Made by a program: the position numbers and the translations under genes. A model generated the notes under the pieces. The model saw only the letters and a program-made list of their open reading frames with translations. It did not search any database and was not told the origin of the DNA. Of a stretch of 64,000 nt of DNA, positions 1 through 10,945 are shown piece after piece. The DNA comes from Pseudomonas sp. FP2309 (lineage in GTDB: Bacteria > Pseudomonadota > Gammaproteobacteria > Pseudomonadales > Pseudomonadaceae), in NCBI RefSeq assembly GCF_030687575.1, contig NZ_CP117439.1, forward strand, positions 2,037,501 through 2,101,500, given 5' to 3'. The first letter of the stretch is position 1; each line of letters opens with the position of its first letter.

Positions 1-1710
<1,710 letters not shown>

Positions 1711-1867
1711 TATAACACCCAAGCAATTTGAGAACCTGAAAAGGCATCAGATTGCGGTGTGTGAAGACGAGACGAACCGAAAGTTTGTAGATCGCAAAAC
1801 ACCGAAAGCTGTCACATACCCAATTTGCTGAAGCGAGGCCGTTTGGTCACGAGTCAGTACACGAATT

Positions 1868-1983
1868 TCTTGACGACCATAGAGCATTGGAACCACCTGA
1901 TCCCATCCCGAACTCAGTAGTGAAACGATGCATCGCCGATGGTAGTGTGGGGTTTCCCCATGTGAGAGTAGGTCATCGTCAAG
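1868..1983 (+). rRNA. rrf: 5S ribosomal RNA
   Basis: A full 5S sequence lies about 160 bp after the 23S end, as in other Pseudomonas rrn operons. The terminal stem pairs TTGACGAC at about 1870-1877 with GTCATCGTCAA at 1972-1982. The internal CCGAACTCAGTAGTGAAACG segment is the standard bacterial 5S core. Both ends are set by the terminal stem and are good to a few bases. Confidence 0.96.
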
Positions 1984-1995
1984 ATTAAATTCCAG

Positions 1996-2031
1996 AACCC
2001 CTGTTTGCTTACGCAGACAGGGGTTTTGTTT
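1996..2031 (+). terminator. Intrinsic terminator of the rrn operon
   Basis: A hairpin with arms AACCCCTGT and ACAGGGGTT and a short inner stem TGC/GCA is followed by TTTTGTTTT. It sits 13 bp after 5S and ends the rrn transcript before the following PBP2 gene. Confidence 0.9.
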
Positions 2032-2214
2032 TGGGCGCTCGGAAAGTACGGGGAGAGGTCATTGCTACGATCCCTGATAAAATTCTCAACATGCCGTTGG
2101 GGAAATCGATGCAAAGTGTTTCCGCATTTTTGGTATGGTGCAGCACATTTTCACAAGGACTGACTTTTATACGCAGGACGCGGCGTCGACCTTCTTCAAA
2201 GAGATGCTGTAGAA

Positions 2215-4107
2215 ATGCCTGAACCTATACCGATCAAGGATCACGAAAAAGAGAATCGCCTGGTCAATAAGCGCCTGTTCGCCTGCGCGTTGTTGGTCAT
2301 TGGCATTACATGCGCCTTGGTGGGGCGGATGTACTTCCTGCAAGTCGTGCAGTACGACTATCACTCCACGATCTCCGAAAACAATCGTGTCCACGTGCTC
2401 CCCATCACCCCGACGCGCGGGCTGATCTACGACCGAAACGGCGTGGTGCTGGCCGACAACCGTCCGAGCTACAACCTGACCATCACCCGCGAGCGCACCA
2501 CCGATCTTAAGGGTGAGCTGGACGCGATAATAAACCTGCTGCACCTGCCTGCCGAAGACCGGGCTGTGTTCGATAAGGCGCTGAAGCAAGCGCGACACCC
2601 TTTCGTTCCTGTGACGTTGTTTTACGAGTTGACCGAAGAGCAAATTGCGGTGCTGGCGGTGAACGAATTCCGTTTGCCAGGTGTGGACGTAGAACCACAA
2701 TTCGTTCGTCATTACCCATTAGGCGCTCACTTCGCGCACTCCATCGGCTACGTAGGACGCATCAACGAGAAAGAATCCAAAGCCCTCGATTCGGTGGAAT
2801 ACCGGGGGACGCAATCGATCGGTAAAACCGGTATCGAGCGTTTCTACGAATCGGAGTTGCACGGCCATGTGGGTTACGAGGAAGTCGAGACCAATGCCCA
2901 GGGACGTGTACTGCGAGTGCTCAAGCACACCGATCCCGTCCCCGGTAAGAACATTGTCTTGAGCCTCGACGTCAAACTCCAGGAAGCGGCCGAGGAAGCC
3001 CTTGGTGACCGCCGTGGCTCGGTAGTCGCGCTCGACCCGCAGACCGGTGAGGTACTGGCCATGGTCAGTAAACCGAGTTTTGACCCGAACCTCTTTGTCA
3101 CCGGCATCAGCTTCAAGGAATACGCCGCGCTGCATGATTCTATTGACCGGCCGCTATTCAACCGTGTGCTTCGAGGGTTATACGCGCCGGGCTCGACCAT
3201 CAAGCCAGAGGTCGCCATCGCCGGTCTCGACAGTGGTGTAGTGACCGCCCAGACACGCGTTTTCGATCCCGGTTACTACCAATTGCCCGACTTCGACCAT
3301 AAATACCGCAACTGGAACCACAGCGGCGACGGCTGGGTGGATATGGACGCCGCCATCATGCGTTCCAACGACACCTACTTTTACGACTTGGCCCACAAGC
3401 TGGGCATCGACCGTCTGCACGACTATCTGGCTGAATTCGGCCTTGGCCAGAAAGTGTCGTTGGATATGTTCGAAGAGTCAGCCGGCTTGATGCCATCTCA
3501 AGCCTGGAAGCGCGCTACCCGCCGTCAGCCTTGGTTTCCGGGCGAAACGGTGATCCTCGGTATCGGCCAGGGTTATATGCAAGTAACACCGCTGCAATTG
3601 GCGCAGGCCACCGCGCTGATCGCCAACAAAGGTGTATGGAACCGTCCGCACCTGGCCAAGACTATCGATGGCGTGCCGCCGGTGGACGAAAACCCTATGC
3701 CTAACGTTGTCCTGAAGGATCCGCGTGACTGGGAGCAGGTCAACCATGGCATGCAATTGGTGATGCACGACCCACGTGGTATCGCCCGTGCGGCGGCGCA
3801 AGGTGCGCAATACCGCATCGCAGGCAAGAGCGGTACCGCGCAGGTAGTCGCGATCAAGCAGGGCGAACGCTACAACCGTGAGAAGACCCTGGAGCGCCAC
3901 CGTGATAACGCCTTGTTCGTCGGCTTCGCTCCTGCGGAACACCCTAAGATTGTAATCTCGGTGATGATCGAAAACGGCGAAGCCGGTGGTCGTGTCGCAG
4001 GGCCCGTGGTACGGCAGATCATGGACGCCTGGCTGCTTGACCAGCAAGGCCACCTCAAGCCGCAATACGCAGCACCGGCGAAAGCTCCGGGTGATCCTCA
4101 CGTCTGA
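2215..4107 (+). CDS. mrdA: Penicillin-binding protein 2 (class B transpeptidase), solitary copy
   Basis: This 630-residue class B PBP makes D,D-transpeptide crosslinks in elongation-type peptidoglycan synthesis, in the inner membrane facing the periplasm. Residues 21-43 form the single membrane anchor. A PBP dimer domain follows (RGLIYDRNG near residue 65). All three transpeptidase motifs are intact: SxxK as STIK with nucleophile S327, SxN as S384-N-D, and KSGT at K538. The ATG at 2215 gives the usual N-terminus, although the Shine-Dalgarno is weak. The usual mrdA lies in a rodA/mltB/dacA cluster, and none of those partners is here. It directly follows the rrn operon, so this is probably the second PBP2 paralogue that several Pseudomonas carry. 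The gene runs alone; the next gene is on the other strand. Confidence 0.93.
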   Translation: MPEPIPIKDHEKENRLVNKRLFACALLVIGITCALVGRMYFLQVVQYDYHSTISENNRVHVLPITPTRGLIYDRNGVVLADNRPSYNLTITRERTTDLKGELDAIINLLHLPAEDRAVFDKALKQARHPFVPVTLFYELTEEQIAVLAVNEFRLPGVDVEPQFVRHYPLGAHFAHSIGYVGRINEKESKALDSVEYRGTQSIGKTGIERFYESELHGHVGYEEVETNAQGRVLRVLKHTDPVPGKNIVLSLDVKLQEAAEEALGDRRGSVVALDPQTGEVLAMVSKPSFDPNLFVTGISFKEYAALHDSIDRPLFNRVLRGLYAPGSTIKPEVAIAGLDSGVVTAQTRVFDPGYYQLPDFDHKYRNWNHSGDGWVDMDAAIMRSNDTYFYDLAHKLGIDRLHDYLAEFGLGQKVSLDMFEESAGLMPSQAWKRATRRQPWFPGETVILGIGQGYMQVTPLQLAQATALIANKGVWNRPHLAKTIDGVPPVDENPMPNVVLKDPRDWEQVNHGMQLVMHDPRGIARAAAQGAQYRIAGKSGTAQVVAIKQGERYNREKTLERHRDNALFVGFAPAEHPKIVISVMIENGEAGGRVAGPVVRQIMDAWLLDQQGHLKPQYAAPAKAPGDPHV

Positions 4108-4108
4108 T

Positions 4109-4570
4109 TCAACCCTGCCACTCAGCCCAGCGCTCTACGCCGTCATAGGCAAGCCAGGGCACATCATGCGCGGTCCAGATGTGCGAGGTGGGCCTGACGC
4201 TCGGATCATCATCCAGCGTCGCCACTCGCACGATCACATGAGGCTGTTGCCTACGCTCGGCCATCAAGTGTGAGCCGCAGCGCGAGCAGAAATGCCTGAA
4301 TTTGCCCGGTGAAGATTCAAAGGACGATAGCAACGCCTCACCTTGCGTCCAACGAAAATGCGCGCGCATCACCCCTGCGGTCGCGACAAACGGCGCCGCA
4401 TGCACTTTGCGGCAACTGCTGCAGTGACAGTGGCTGATAGGCATGTCCAGGCTGTTCACCTGATAGCGCACACCTTTACAGAAGCAACTTCCATTCAGCG
4501 GGTCAGTCATAACGTATTGTCGGTTCAAGGATGGTGTCATCATCATTGCGTACAACCTCAGGTTGCGCAT
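4109..4570 (-). CDS. GFA-family (glutathione-dependent formaldehyde-activating enzyme/CENP-V fold) protein
   Basis: A small zinc-fold protein of the GFA family. The cysteine pattern is the family signature: CFC near the N-terminus, CHCSSCRK in the middle and CSRCGS further on, which build two zinc sites. The true substrate is unknown for most members, and glutathione-formaldehyde activity should not be assumed. The ATG at 4570 (153 residues) is preceded by AGGAGA at good spacing. An inner ATG at 4510 (133 residues) begins closer to where family members usually start but has no clear ribosome site. It is divergent from the SRPBCC gene, with only 38 bp between the starts. Its stop abuts the end of mrdA with a 1-bp gap (convergent). 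Confidence 0.8.
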   Translation of the reverse strand: MRNLRLYAMMMTPSLNRQYVMTDPLNGSCFCKGVRYQVNSLDMPISHCHCSSCRKVHAAPFVATAGVMRAHFRWTQGEALLSSFESSPGKFRHFCSRCGSHLMAERRQQPHVIVRVATLDDDPSVRPTSHIWTAHDVPWLAYDGVERWAEWQG

Positions 4571-4608
4571 TGTTTGATGTCTCCTACTGTCAATGGAGGA
4601 GGTGACAT

Positions 4609-5076
4609 ATGCACGTATTAGATCGCATAGAGCGCAAGGTTCTGCTTAACGCTTCACGTAAACAGGTGTGGGAAGCACTCACCAACGCCGAGCACTTCGG
4701 CCAGTGGTTTGGCATCGCCCTCACGGGCAAGACTTTTAACGCGGGTGATGCCATTACGGCGCCGATTACTTATCCAGGTTACGAACATGTGATCTGGAAG
4801 GCCAAGATCGAACGTATCCTGCCGCAAACACTGTTCTCTTTCTGGTGGCATCCGTTCGCGGTAGAGGTGGGGGTGGACTATGACAACGAGACCCCGACCT
4901 TGGTGGAATTCACCATTGAGGACCGCGCTCCAGGTATTTTGCTGCGGGTAGTCGAATCCGGGTTTGACAACATACCCTCGGCCAGGCGGCAAAAAGCGTT
5001 CAAGATGAACTCCCGTGGCTGGGATGAGCAGATGGGCAATATCGAAAACTATCTGAACAATGCGCGCCGGGCGTGA
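4609..5076 (+). CDS. SRPBCC/AHSA1-domain protein
   Basis: A 155-residue single-domain START/Bet v1-like protein of the AHSA1 family. The N-terminal strand ERKVLLNASRKQVWEALTN, the following EHFGQWFG and a C-terminal helix with GWDEQMGNIENYL are typical. Such proteins bind hydrophobic ligands in a deep cavity; the ligand here is not predictable. A strong GGAGGAGG ribosome site precedes the ATG. The divergent arrangement with the GFA gene suggests a shared control region of 38 bp. Confidence 0.8.
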   Translation: MHVLDRIERKVLLNASRKQVWEALTNAEHFGQWFGIALTGKTFNAGDAITAPITYPGYEHVIWKAKIERILPQTLFSFWWHPFAVEVGVDYDNETPTLVEFTIEDRAPGILLRVVESGFDNIPSARRQKAFKMNSRGWDEQMGNIENYLNNARRA

Positions 5077-5453
5077 ACCAAAACATGGGCATCGGTGGAT
5101 ATGATCTGACGCGGCATGATGCCGTACAGGCTGTCAGAACTCATGTCACCACCGGTTTGTATCCTTTGCGGTAACCGGCCTGCGACGTGGCCGGCAACGC
5201 TCAGGCAGCAGCACAGTGAGTCGGGTACAGAAGGGTAGGGTCGATCCTGACGGCGAACCGTCGATGTGAGGAAAAGGCAAAAGACGTTGCACCTCCTCAA
5301 TCCGCGAACGACTCCAGCGCAAATGATCGCAATTGTTCTTAGCGCCAGGCAAAAAGTTTGTGAACTTACGCCCGGCGTGGGCGTTTACCTGCCGTGTTCG
5401 AGCGGATGCCGCGTAGAATCAGCACCTGAACGCGATTCTTGAGGTGTGGCACG
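5077..5453. other. 376-bp gap before polB without a convincing gene
   Basis: No reading frame here has both a ribosome site and recognisable protein features. A minus-strand frame at 5146-5352 is open but has no start signal or family motif. A sequence near 5319-5337 (GCAAATGATCGCAATTGTT) matches a Fur box at only about 11 of 19 positions. No LexA box is visible upstream of polB. A GAGG ribosome site at 5441-5444 belongs to polB. Confidence 0.5.
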
Positions 5454-7811
5454 GTGGATTTACAGCAGGGTTTTGTCCTGACCCGGCATTGGCGCGATAC
5501 CCCGGCGGGCACGGAGGTCAGTTTCTGGCTGGCCACTGACCAGGGGCCACGGCTTATCCGCCTACCTGTGCAGACTTCGGTAATGTTTATTCCCGAAGCC
5601 CATCGCAAGCCTCTCGACTGGCTGCTCAAAGGCGAGCGCGATATAGAATTGCGCCCCCTGCAGTTGTGCGATTTCCATCATCGCCCGGTCCTGGGCCTCT
5701 ACACCCGCCAGCACCGTCAGTTGATGGACGTGGAAAAGCGCCTGCGTGCGGCCGGTGTCGATGTCTATGAAGCCGACGTACGCCCACCCGAACGCTACAT
5801 GATGGAGCGCTACATCACCGCCCCGGTCTGGTTCGGCGGCACGCCCGATGCCAACGGCACCCTGTGCGAGGCGCAAATGAAACCCGCGCCCGACTACCGC
5901 CCCCCGCTCAAGCTGGTGTCCCTGGACATCGAGACAACCGCCCAGGGCGACCTGTATTCCATCGCCCTCGAAGGCTGCGGCGAGCGTCAGGTGTACATGC
6001 TCGGCCCACCGAACAATGCTGGCACGGTGGACTTCAAACTCGACTACTGCGACACCCGCGCGCAACTGCTTGAACGCCTCAACCAATGGCTCGCCACCCA
6101 TGACCCGGATGCAATCATCGGCTGGAATGTGGTGCAATTCGACCTGCGTGTGCTGCACGAACATGCCCAGCGCCTCAACGTGCCGCTCATGCTTGGGCGC
6201 GGCGAAGAGCCGATGGCCTGGCGTGAACACGGCAGCCGCAACCATTACTTCGCCGCCGCGGCGGGGCGCCTGATTATCGATGGGATCGAAGCGCTGCGTT
6301 CGGCCACATGGAGCTTTGAATCCTTCAGCCTGGAAAACGTCGCACAAACCTTGCTGGGCGAAGGCAAGGATATCGCCACGCCGTACCAGCGCATGGATGA
6401 AATCAACCGCATGTTCGCCGAGGACAAACCCGCCCTGGCGCGCTACAACCTTAAAGACTGTGAACTCGTCACGCGGATTTTCGAGAAGACCGAACTACTC
6501 AAGTTCCTGCTGGAACGGGCCAGCGTCACCGGCCTGCCAGCTGACCGCAACGGTGGTTCGGTGGCCGCGTTCACACACCTGTACATGCCGTTGATGCACC
6601 GCCAGGGTTTCGTCGCGCCCAACCTTGGGGACAAACCGCCCCAAGCCAGCCCCGGTGGGTTTGTCATGGACTCGCGTTCCGGTCTCTACGAGTCAGTGCT
6701 GGTACTCGACTACAAAAGCCTTTACCCATCGATCATCCGCAGCTTCCTGATCGACCCCGTTGGCTTGATCGAAGGCCTCAAGCACCCTGACGACCGCGAT
6801 TCGGTTGAAGGCTTTCGCGGTGCACGTTTTTCGCGCACGCGACACTGTCTGCCATCCATCGTTGCGCGGGTGTCCGAAGGCCGTGAAGTGGCCAAGCGCG
6901 AACATAACGCGCCGCTGTCCCAAGCCCTTAAGATCATCATGAACGCGTTCTACGGTGTGCTCGGCTCCAGCGGTTGCCGGTTTTTCGATACGCGGCTGGC
7001 CTCTTCGATCACCATGCGTGGTCACCAGATCATGCGCCAGACCCGCGAACTGGTCGAAGCCCAGGGCTATGAAGTGATCTATGGCGACACCGACTCCACG
7101 TTCGTCTGGCTCGGCAATGCCCATTCCCAGGAAGACGCGAGCCGCATCGGCCAAGCCTTGGTGCGGCACGTCAACGACTGGTGGCGTGAGCATCTGCACA
7201 CGGCGTTCGGCCTGAAGAGTGCCCTGGAGTTGCAATACGAAACCCACTTTACGCGCTTTCTCATGCCCACCATCCGCGGGGCGGAGGAGGGCAGCAAGAA
7301 GCGCTACGCAGGCTTGGTCACCCGTAGCGATGGCAGTGAAGACATAGTCTACAAGGGCCTGGAAACCGTGCGCAGCGACTGGTCTCCACTGGCGCGGCGC
7401 TTCCAGCAGGAACTCTACCAGCGCATCTTTCACCGCCAACCCCATCAAGACTACATCCGCGACTATGTGCGTCGTACCCTGAGCGGCGAATTCGACGAAT
7501 TGCTGATCTACCGTAAGCGCCTGCGCCGGCAACTGGATGACTATGAACGCAACGTGCCGCCCCATGTGCGTGCTGCGCGCCTGGCCGATGCGTACAACGA
7601 CCGCCTGGGACGCCCGCGCCAGTATCAGCGCGGAGGCTGGATCAGCTACGTGATCAGCCTCAACGGCCCGGAGCCCTTGGAAATACGGCAAGCCCCTATC
7701 GACTACGACCACTACGTCACCCGGCAATTACAGCCGGTGGCCGACGCGATTTTGCCGTTCGTGAACGATGACTTCAGCACGCTGGTCGGCGGGCAAATGG
7801 GCTTGTTTTAG
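5454..7811 (+). CDS. polB: DNA polymerase II (family B, proofreading)
   Basis: A 785-residue family B polymerase, close in length to E. coli Pol II (783), used in replication restart and translesion synthesis. Proofreading exonuclease motifs are intact: Exo I with D158 and E160 in LDIETT, Exo [10 protein letters not shown], and Exo III YNLKDC. Polymerase motif A is [10 protein letters not shown] (D419), motif B is [15 protein letters not shown] and motif C is YGDTDST (D545 and D547). The GTG at 5454 follows GAGG at 9-bp spacing. An in-frame TTG at 5439 lies before that site and is less likely. In E. coli the gene is SOS-induced, but I see no LexA operator here. It stands alone and is followed by a GST gene 71 bp downstream. 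Confidence 0.97.
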   Translation: MDLQQGFVLTRHWRDTPAGTEVSFWLATDQGPRLIRLPVQTSVMFIPEAHRKPLDWLLKGERDIELRPLQLCDFHHRPVLGLYTRQHRQLMDVEKRLRAAGVDVYEADVRPPERYMMERYITAPVWFGGTPDANGTLCEAQMKPAPDYRPPLKLVSLDIETTAQGDLYSIALEGCGERQVYMLGPPNNAGTVDFKLDYCDTRAQLLERLNQWLATHDPDAIIGWNVVQFDLRVLHEHAQRLNVPLMLGRGEEPMAWREHGSRNHYFAAAAGRLIIDGIEALRSATWSFESFSLENVAQTLLGEGKDIATPYQRMDEINRMFAEDKPALARYNLKDCELVTRIFEKTELLKFLLERASVTGLPADRNGGSVAAFTHLYMPLMHRQGFVAPNLGDKPPQASPGGFVMDSRSGLYESVLVLDYKSLYPSIIRSFLIDPVGLIEGLKHPDDRDSVEGFRGARFSRTRHCLPSIVARVSEGREVAKREHNAPLSQALKIIMNAFYGVLGSSGCRFFDTRLASSITMRGHQIMRQTRELVEAQGYEVIYGDTDSTFVWLGNAHSQEDASRIGQALVRHVNDWWREHLHTAFGLKSALELQYETHFTRFLMPTIRGAEEGSKKRYAGLVTRSDGSEDIVYKGLETVRSDWSPLARRFQQELYQRIFHRQPHQDYIRDYVRRTLSGEFDELLIYRKRLRRQLDDYERNVPPHVRAARLADAYNDRLGRPRQYQRGGWISYVISLNGPEPLEIRQAPIDYDHYVTRQLQPVADAILPFVNDDFSTLVGGQMGLF

Positions 7812-7882
7812 CGCACTTGCGTCGCTGTGCTCAGGCACTGCATTGTGGTGGCCCGAGGATGATTACCGACGAGGGTAACCGC

Positions 7883-8515
7883 ATGTTCACACTCTATGGC
7901 ATCGACGAATCCGGCTCGTGCATGATCGAAATCGCCCTGCAGCGCTGTGGGGTGCAATGGTATCGGGTGGACGCCGCTTCCTGGGCCGAAGGCGAGGGCA
8001 GCGACGCGCTGGCACGTATCAACCCGCTCAAACAGGTGCCTACCCTGGTGACCCCGGATGGGCAGGTGCTGACGGAAAGCGCGGCGATCCTGGTCCACCT
8101 GGGCCTGGAGTTTCCGGCCAGCGAGTTATTGAGTGGCAACCGTGGTCAGATCCTGCGCGGGCTGGTGTACATCGCCGCCAATTGCTACTCGGCGATCGGC
8201 ATCATCGACTACCCGCAACGCTGGCTGGGCGACGTCAACGAAGCACTACAGACACAATTGGTCAATGGCACCCGCCGCTACCTGCACCAGGCCTGGGTGG
8301 TGTTCGCCGATCAGCTCGCCGAACAATTATTTGCACCCAGTGGCCAGCCCAATGCACTGGGCCTCATGGCGGCAGCGGTGTCGCGCTGGGACGATGCTCG
8401 GAAGGCATTGAGCTCCCTGGCGCCAAGTTTTGCCCAGACGCTGGCGCGGGTGGATGCCGACCCCATTGTGGCGCCGGTGTTTGCGCGACATTGGCCGCAG
8501 TGGGAGGTCTCATGA
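7883..8515 (+). CDS. Glutathione S-transferase family protein
   Basis: A 210-residue cytosolic GST-like protein. The N-terminal thioredoxin fold (MFTLYGIDESGSC) contains the glutathione-site signature VPTLVTPDGQVLTESAAIL, with the cis-proline and the E-S pair. The rest is the alpha-helical C-terminal domain. The ATG at 7883 is 8 bp after GAGG; the frame extends further upstream without a ribosome site. Substrate is unknown. The gene follows polB on the same strand but is probably independent. Confidence 0.85.
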   Translation: MFTLYGIDESGSCMIEIALQRCGVQWYRVDAASWAEGEGSDALARINPLKQVPTLVTPDGQVLTESAAILVHLGLEFPASELLSGNRGQILRGLVYIAANCYSAIGIIDYPQRWLGDVNEALQTQLVNGTRRYLHQAWVVFADQLAEQLFAPSGQPNALGLMAAAVSRWDDARKALSSLAPSFAQTLARVDADPIVAPVFARHWPQWEVS

Positions 8516-8679
8516 TGTTTCCGCAATCTGAGGAAACAATCACCGATGTGCCCCTCAACCCCTTGCGTAGCGGGTGTCCTGACCTACGCTTTCTTAAAGT
8601 TGTGTAGGAATCATCCTTGAATTTGGCTGTCGCAGACATGAAACTCAAGAACCCTGCATGGAATTCAAAGGAGGTGCGC

Positions 8680-9252
8680 ATGCTCATCCGGTCGCTGACC
8701 CTGGCTACCTTGATGGCTTTTACGGGGCCGCTGTTGGCTGCTGATGATAATCCGCTCAAGCAGGACCTGGGCAAAGCCCGTCCGCTGGTGGTGGTTGAAC
8801 TCGATGCCGGTAACCCGACGTTGGCGACGCTCAAGAAACAGCTGGAAGAGCCCGCCACCAAGCAGTCCTTCGAAGAGCGCAGCATGGTGTTCTACACCGT
8901 GAAATTCGGCAGTATCGGTGCCGAAGGCGAGAAGTTCGCCAAGGACCCCAAAGACAGCAAAAAACTCACGCCCCCGGAAACCAATGCGCTGATTCGTGCG
9001 CTCAAGCTCGGCGCCGGCAGCGGTACGAAAGCGATCCTGATCGGCAAGGACGGCGAGAAGAAACTTGAGAAGACTGTGCCCCCGGACAGCCTCGACCTGA
9101 AAGAGTTTTTCAGCACCATCGACCAGATGCCTATGGCCGAAAAAGAAGCCGCAGCCGCAGCCGAGCCGGAACCCGCTCCACCCGCGCCGGTCAAGGGCGC
9201 CAAACCCGTCAAGCCTGGCAGCAAAGCCGCCCCGCAACCGCTGGATGATTGA
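8680..9252 (+). CDS. Secreted DUF4174-domain protein
   Basis: A 190-residue exported protein. An AAAGGAGG ribosome site 5 bp before the ATG fixes the start. The first 21 residues form a signal peptide with cleavage expected after LLAA or LLA. The middle matches the DUF4174 thioredoxin-like pattern (RPLVVVELDAGNPTLATLKKQL, quoted here only as its start RPLVVVELDAG, then EERSMVFYTV and TKAILIGKDG). It lacks the CxxC of redox thioredoxins. The C-terminal 45 residues are low-complexity Ala/Pro/Lys. Function unknown; it acts in the periplasm or is secreted. Confidence 0.75.
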   Translation: MLIRSLTLATLMAFTGPLLAADDNPLKQDLGKARPLVVVELDAGNPTLATLKKQLEEPATKQSFEERSMVFYTVKFGSIGAEGEKFAKDPKDSKKLTPPETNALIRALKLGAGSGTKAILIGKDGEKKLEKTVPPDSLDLKEFFSTIDQMPMAEKEAAAAAEPEPAPPAPVKGAKPVKPGSKAAPQPLDD

Positions 9253-9306
9253 AATAGCGCCACCGCCAGGAAGACTTCGCTCACCCTGCTGCGAATGCCC
9301 GGATAC

Positions 9307-10755
9307 TCAGCCAGGTGCGCGGCCGTAGACGTCATCGAAGCGCACGATGTCATCTTCGCTCAGGTACTCGCCGCTCTGCACCTCGATCATCACCAGGTCG
9401 ATGATGCCTGGGTTGGTCAACCTATGCTTGTGGCCTGCCGGAATGTAGGTGGACTCGTTGGCGTTGATTAAAAACTCTCGCTCGCCGTTGGTGATCTGCG
9501 CCGCGCCGCTGACCACCACCCAGTGTTCGCTGCGGTGGTGATGCATCTGCAGCGACAACGACGCCATGGGCTTGACCACGATGCGCTTGATCTTGAAGTG
9601 GCTGCTTTCCTCCAGCACGGTGTAGGTGCCCCATGGCCGCGTGACGGTGCGGTGCAGCCTGTACGCCGGATGGTTCTGGCGCTTGAGTTCGGCGACGATG
9701 AAGCGCACATCCTGGCTGCGATGGGCGTCGGCGATCAGCAGCGCGTCGGGGGTGTCGACGATGATCAGGTCACGCACGCCTACGGCGCCCAGCACACGCC
9801 TGGGTGAGTCGATGTAGCAGTTGTGCACATCATGCAAAATCGCTTCGCCGTTGACCTGATTGCCATGGGCGTCGCTGGGCGTGAGTTGACGCAGGGCTTC
9901 CCACGAGCCGATATCGCTCCAGCCTATATCGCAGGGCACCACTGCCACCCGGCTGGACTTTTCCATCAGCGCCACATCGATGGATATGTCCGGCGCGCGG
10001 CCGAAGGCGTCCGCGTCCAGCTCTCGTTGGCGCGAGGTATCGTTCTGCAGGCTTTGGCTGCGGCTGAGCGAGGCGCGGCCGGCTTCAAGTACGTCGGGTG
10101 CGTGGGCGGCGAGCTCGTCCACCAGCGTGCTGGCCTTGAAGCAGAACATGCCGGCGTTCCACAGGTGCTTGCCGCCGTCGAGATAGCCTTGGGCGGTGGC
10201 CAGGTCGGGCTTCTCGACGAAGCGTTTGACCCGGTGGCCATGGCTCAGCTGTTCACCTTGTTCGATGTAGCCGAAGCCTGTTTCCGGATGATCGGGCTGG
10301 ATGCCGAAGGTCACCAGGTAGCCTGCATCGGCCAAGTCGCGTGCCTGACTGACGGCCTCGGCAAATGCCATCTCATTGAGGATCAAATGGTCGGCGGGCA
10401 TCACCAGCAACTGCGCATCGTCGCCGAAGTGTTCCTGCACATGCAGCGCCGCCACGGCGATGGCCGCTGCGGTGTTGCGGCCGAAGGGTTCGAGCAGCAA
10501 GTCCAGATGCAGCCTGGACGTGTTGACGCCGCGGTAGTCGTCGAGGGTGCTAAACAACAGGTCGCGGTTGGTCACCGTGAGCACGGAGTGTACCCCCGGC
10601 AGTTTGGCGGCGCGCTGGAAGGTCTTCTGCAGGAGGCTTTGGCCGTCACGCATGCGCATGAAGGGCTTGGGCATGTTCTGGCGCGACACTGGCCACAGCC
10701 GCGTGCCCGAACCACCGGAAATGATGCAGGGAATCAATCCGCTGAGGGTGTTCAT
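9307..10755 (-). CDS. Mannose-1-phosphate guanylyltransferase / mannose-6-phosphate isomerase (type II PMI)
   Basis: A 482-residue bifunctional enzyme making GDP-mannose for polysaccharides. The N-terminal nucleotidyltransferase has GGSGTRLWPVSR, EPFGRNTAAAIA and FVEKPD. The C-terminal cupin isomerase has RPWGTY, LQMHHHRSEHW and the HKHRLTNPG segment. The ATG at 10755 has AAGGA upstream; a TTG codon immediately before it is not needed. It is of the AlgA/PslB/CpsB type, and Pseudomonas often has several paralogues. No polysaccharide genes flank it, so the polymer served cannot be named. Confidence 0.93.
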   Translation of the reverse strand: MNTLSGLIPCIISGGSGTRLWPVSRQNMPKPFMRMRDGQSLLQKTFQRAAKLPGVHSVLTVTNRDLLFSTLDDYRGVNTSRLHLDLLLEPFGRNTAAAIAVAALHVQEHFGDDAQLLVMPADHLILNEMAFAEAVSQARDLADAGYLVTFGIQPDHPETGFGYIEQGEQLSHGHRVKRFVEKPDLATAQGYLDGGKHLWNAGMFCFKASTLVDELAAHAPDVLEAGRASLSRSQSLQNDTSRQRELDADAFGRAPDISIDVALMEKSSRVAVVPCDIGWSDIGSWEALRQLTPSDAHGNQVNGEAILHDVHNCYIDSPRRVLGAVGVRDLIIVDTPDALLIADAHRSQDVRFIVAELKRQNHPAYRLHRTVTRPWGTYTVLEESSHFKIKRIVVKPMASLSLQMHHHRSEHWVVVSGAAQITNGEREFLINANESTYIPAGHKHRLTNPGIIDLVMIEVQSGEYLSEDDIVRFDDVYGRAPG

Positions 10756-10945
10756 CAATAGATTTCCTTGGTGGACAGGACGGCCGTGACCGTTATAAAG
10801 GCGATGTACAAGTCAAACCGCACACTTGGAGATGCACGCCAGGTCGTATTCGACACGTTCTGGGTCAAAAGACGGTAGCAAGGGCCGGCACAAGAGGTAT
10901 GGCAGGGCGTATCAAGTGCCCCGCCACAACCGGGGAGGTGTGGGT

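Noticed and set aside
5319..5337. Fur-box-like sequence in the gap before polB
   Set aside because: Only about 11 of 19 positions match and no iron gene follows.
6693..7727. 344-codon minus-strand frame inside polB
   Set aside because: All polymerase motifs are on the plus strand; the antisense frame has no start signal or family match.
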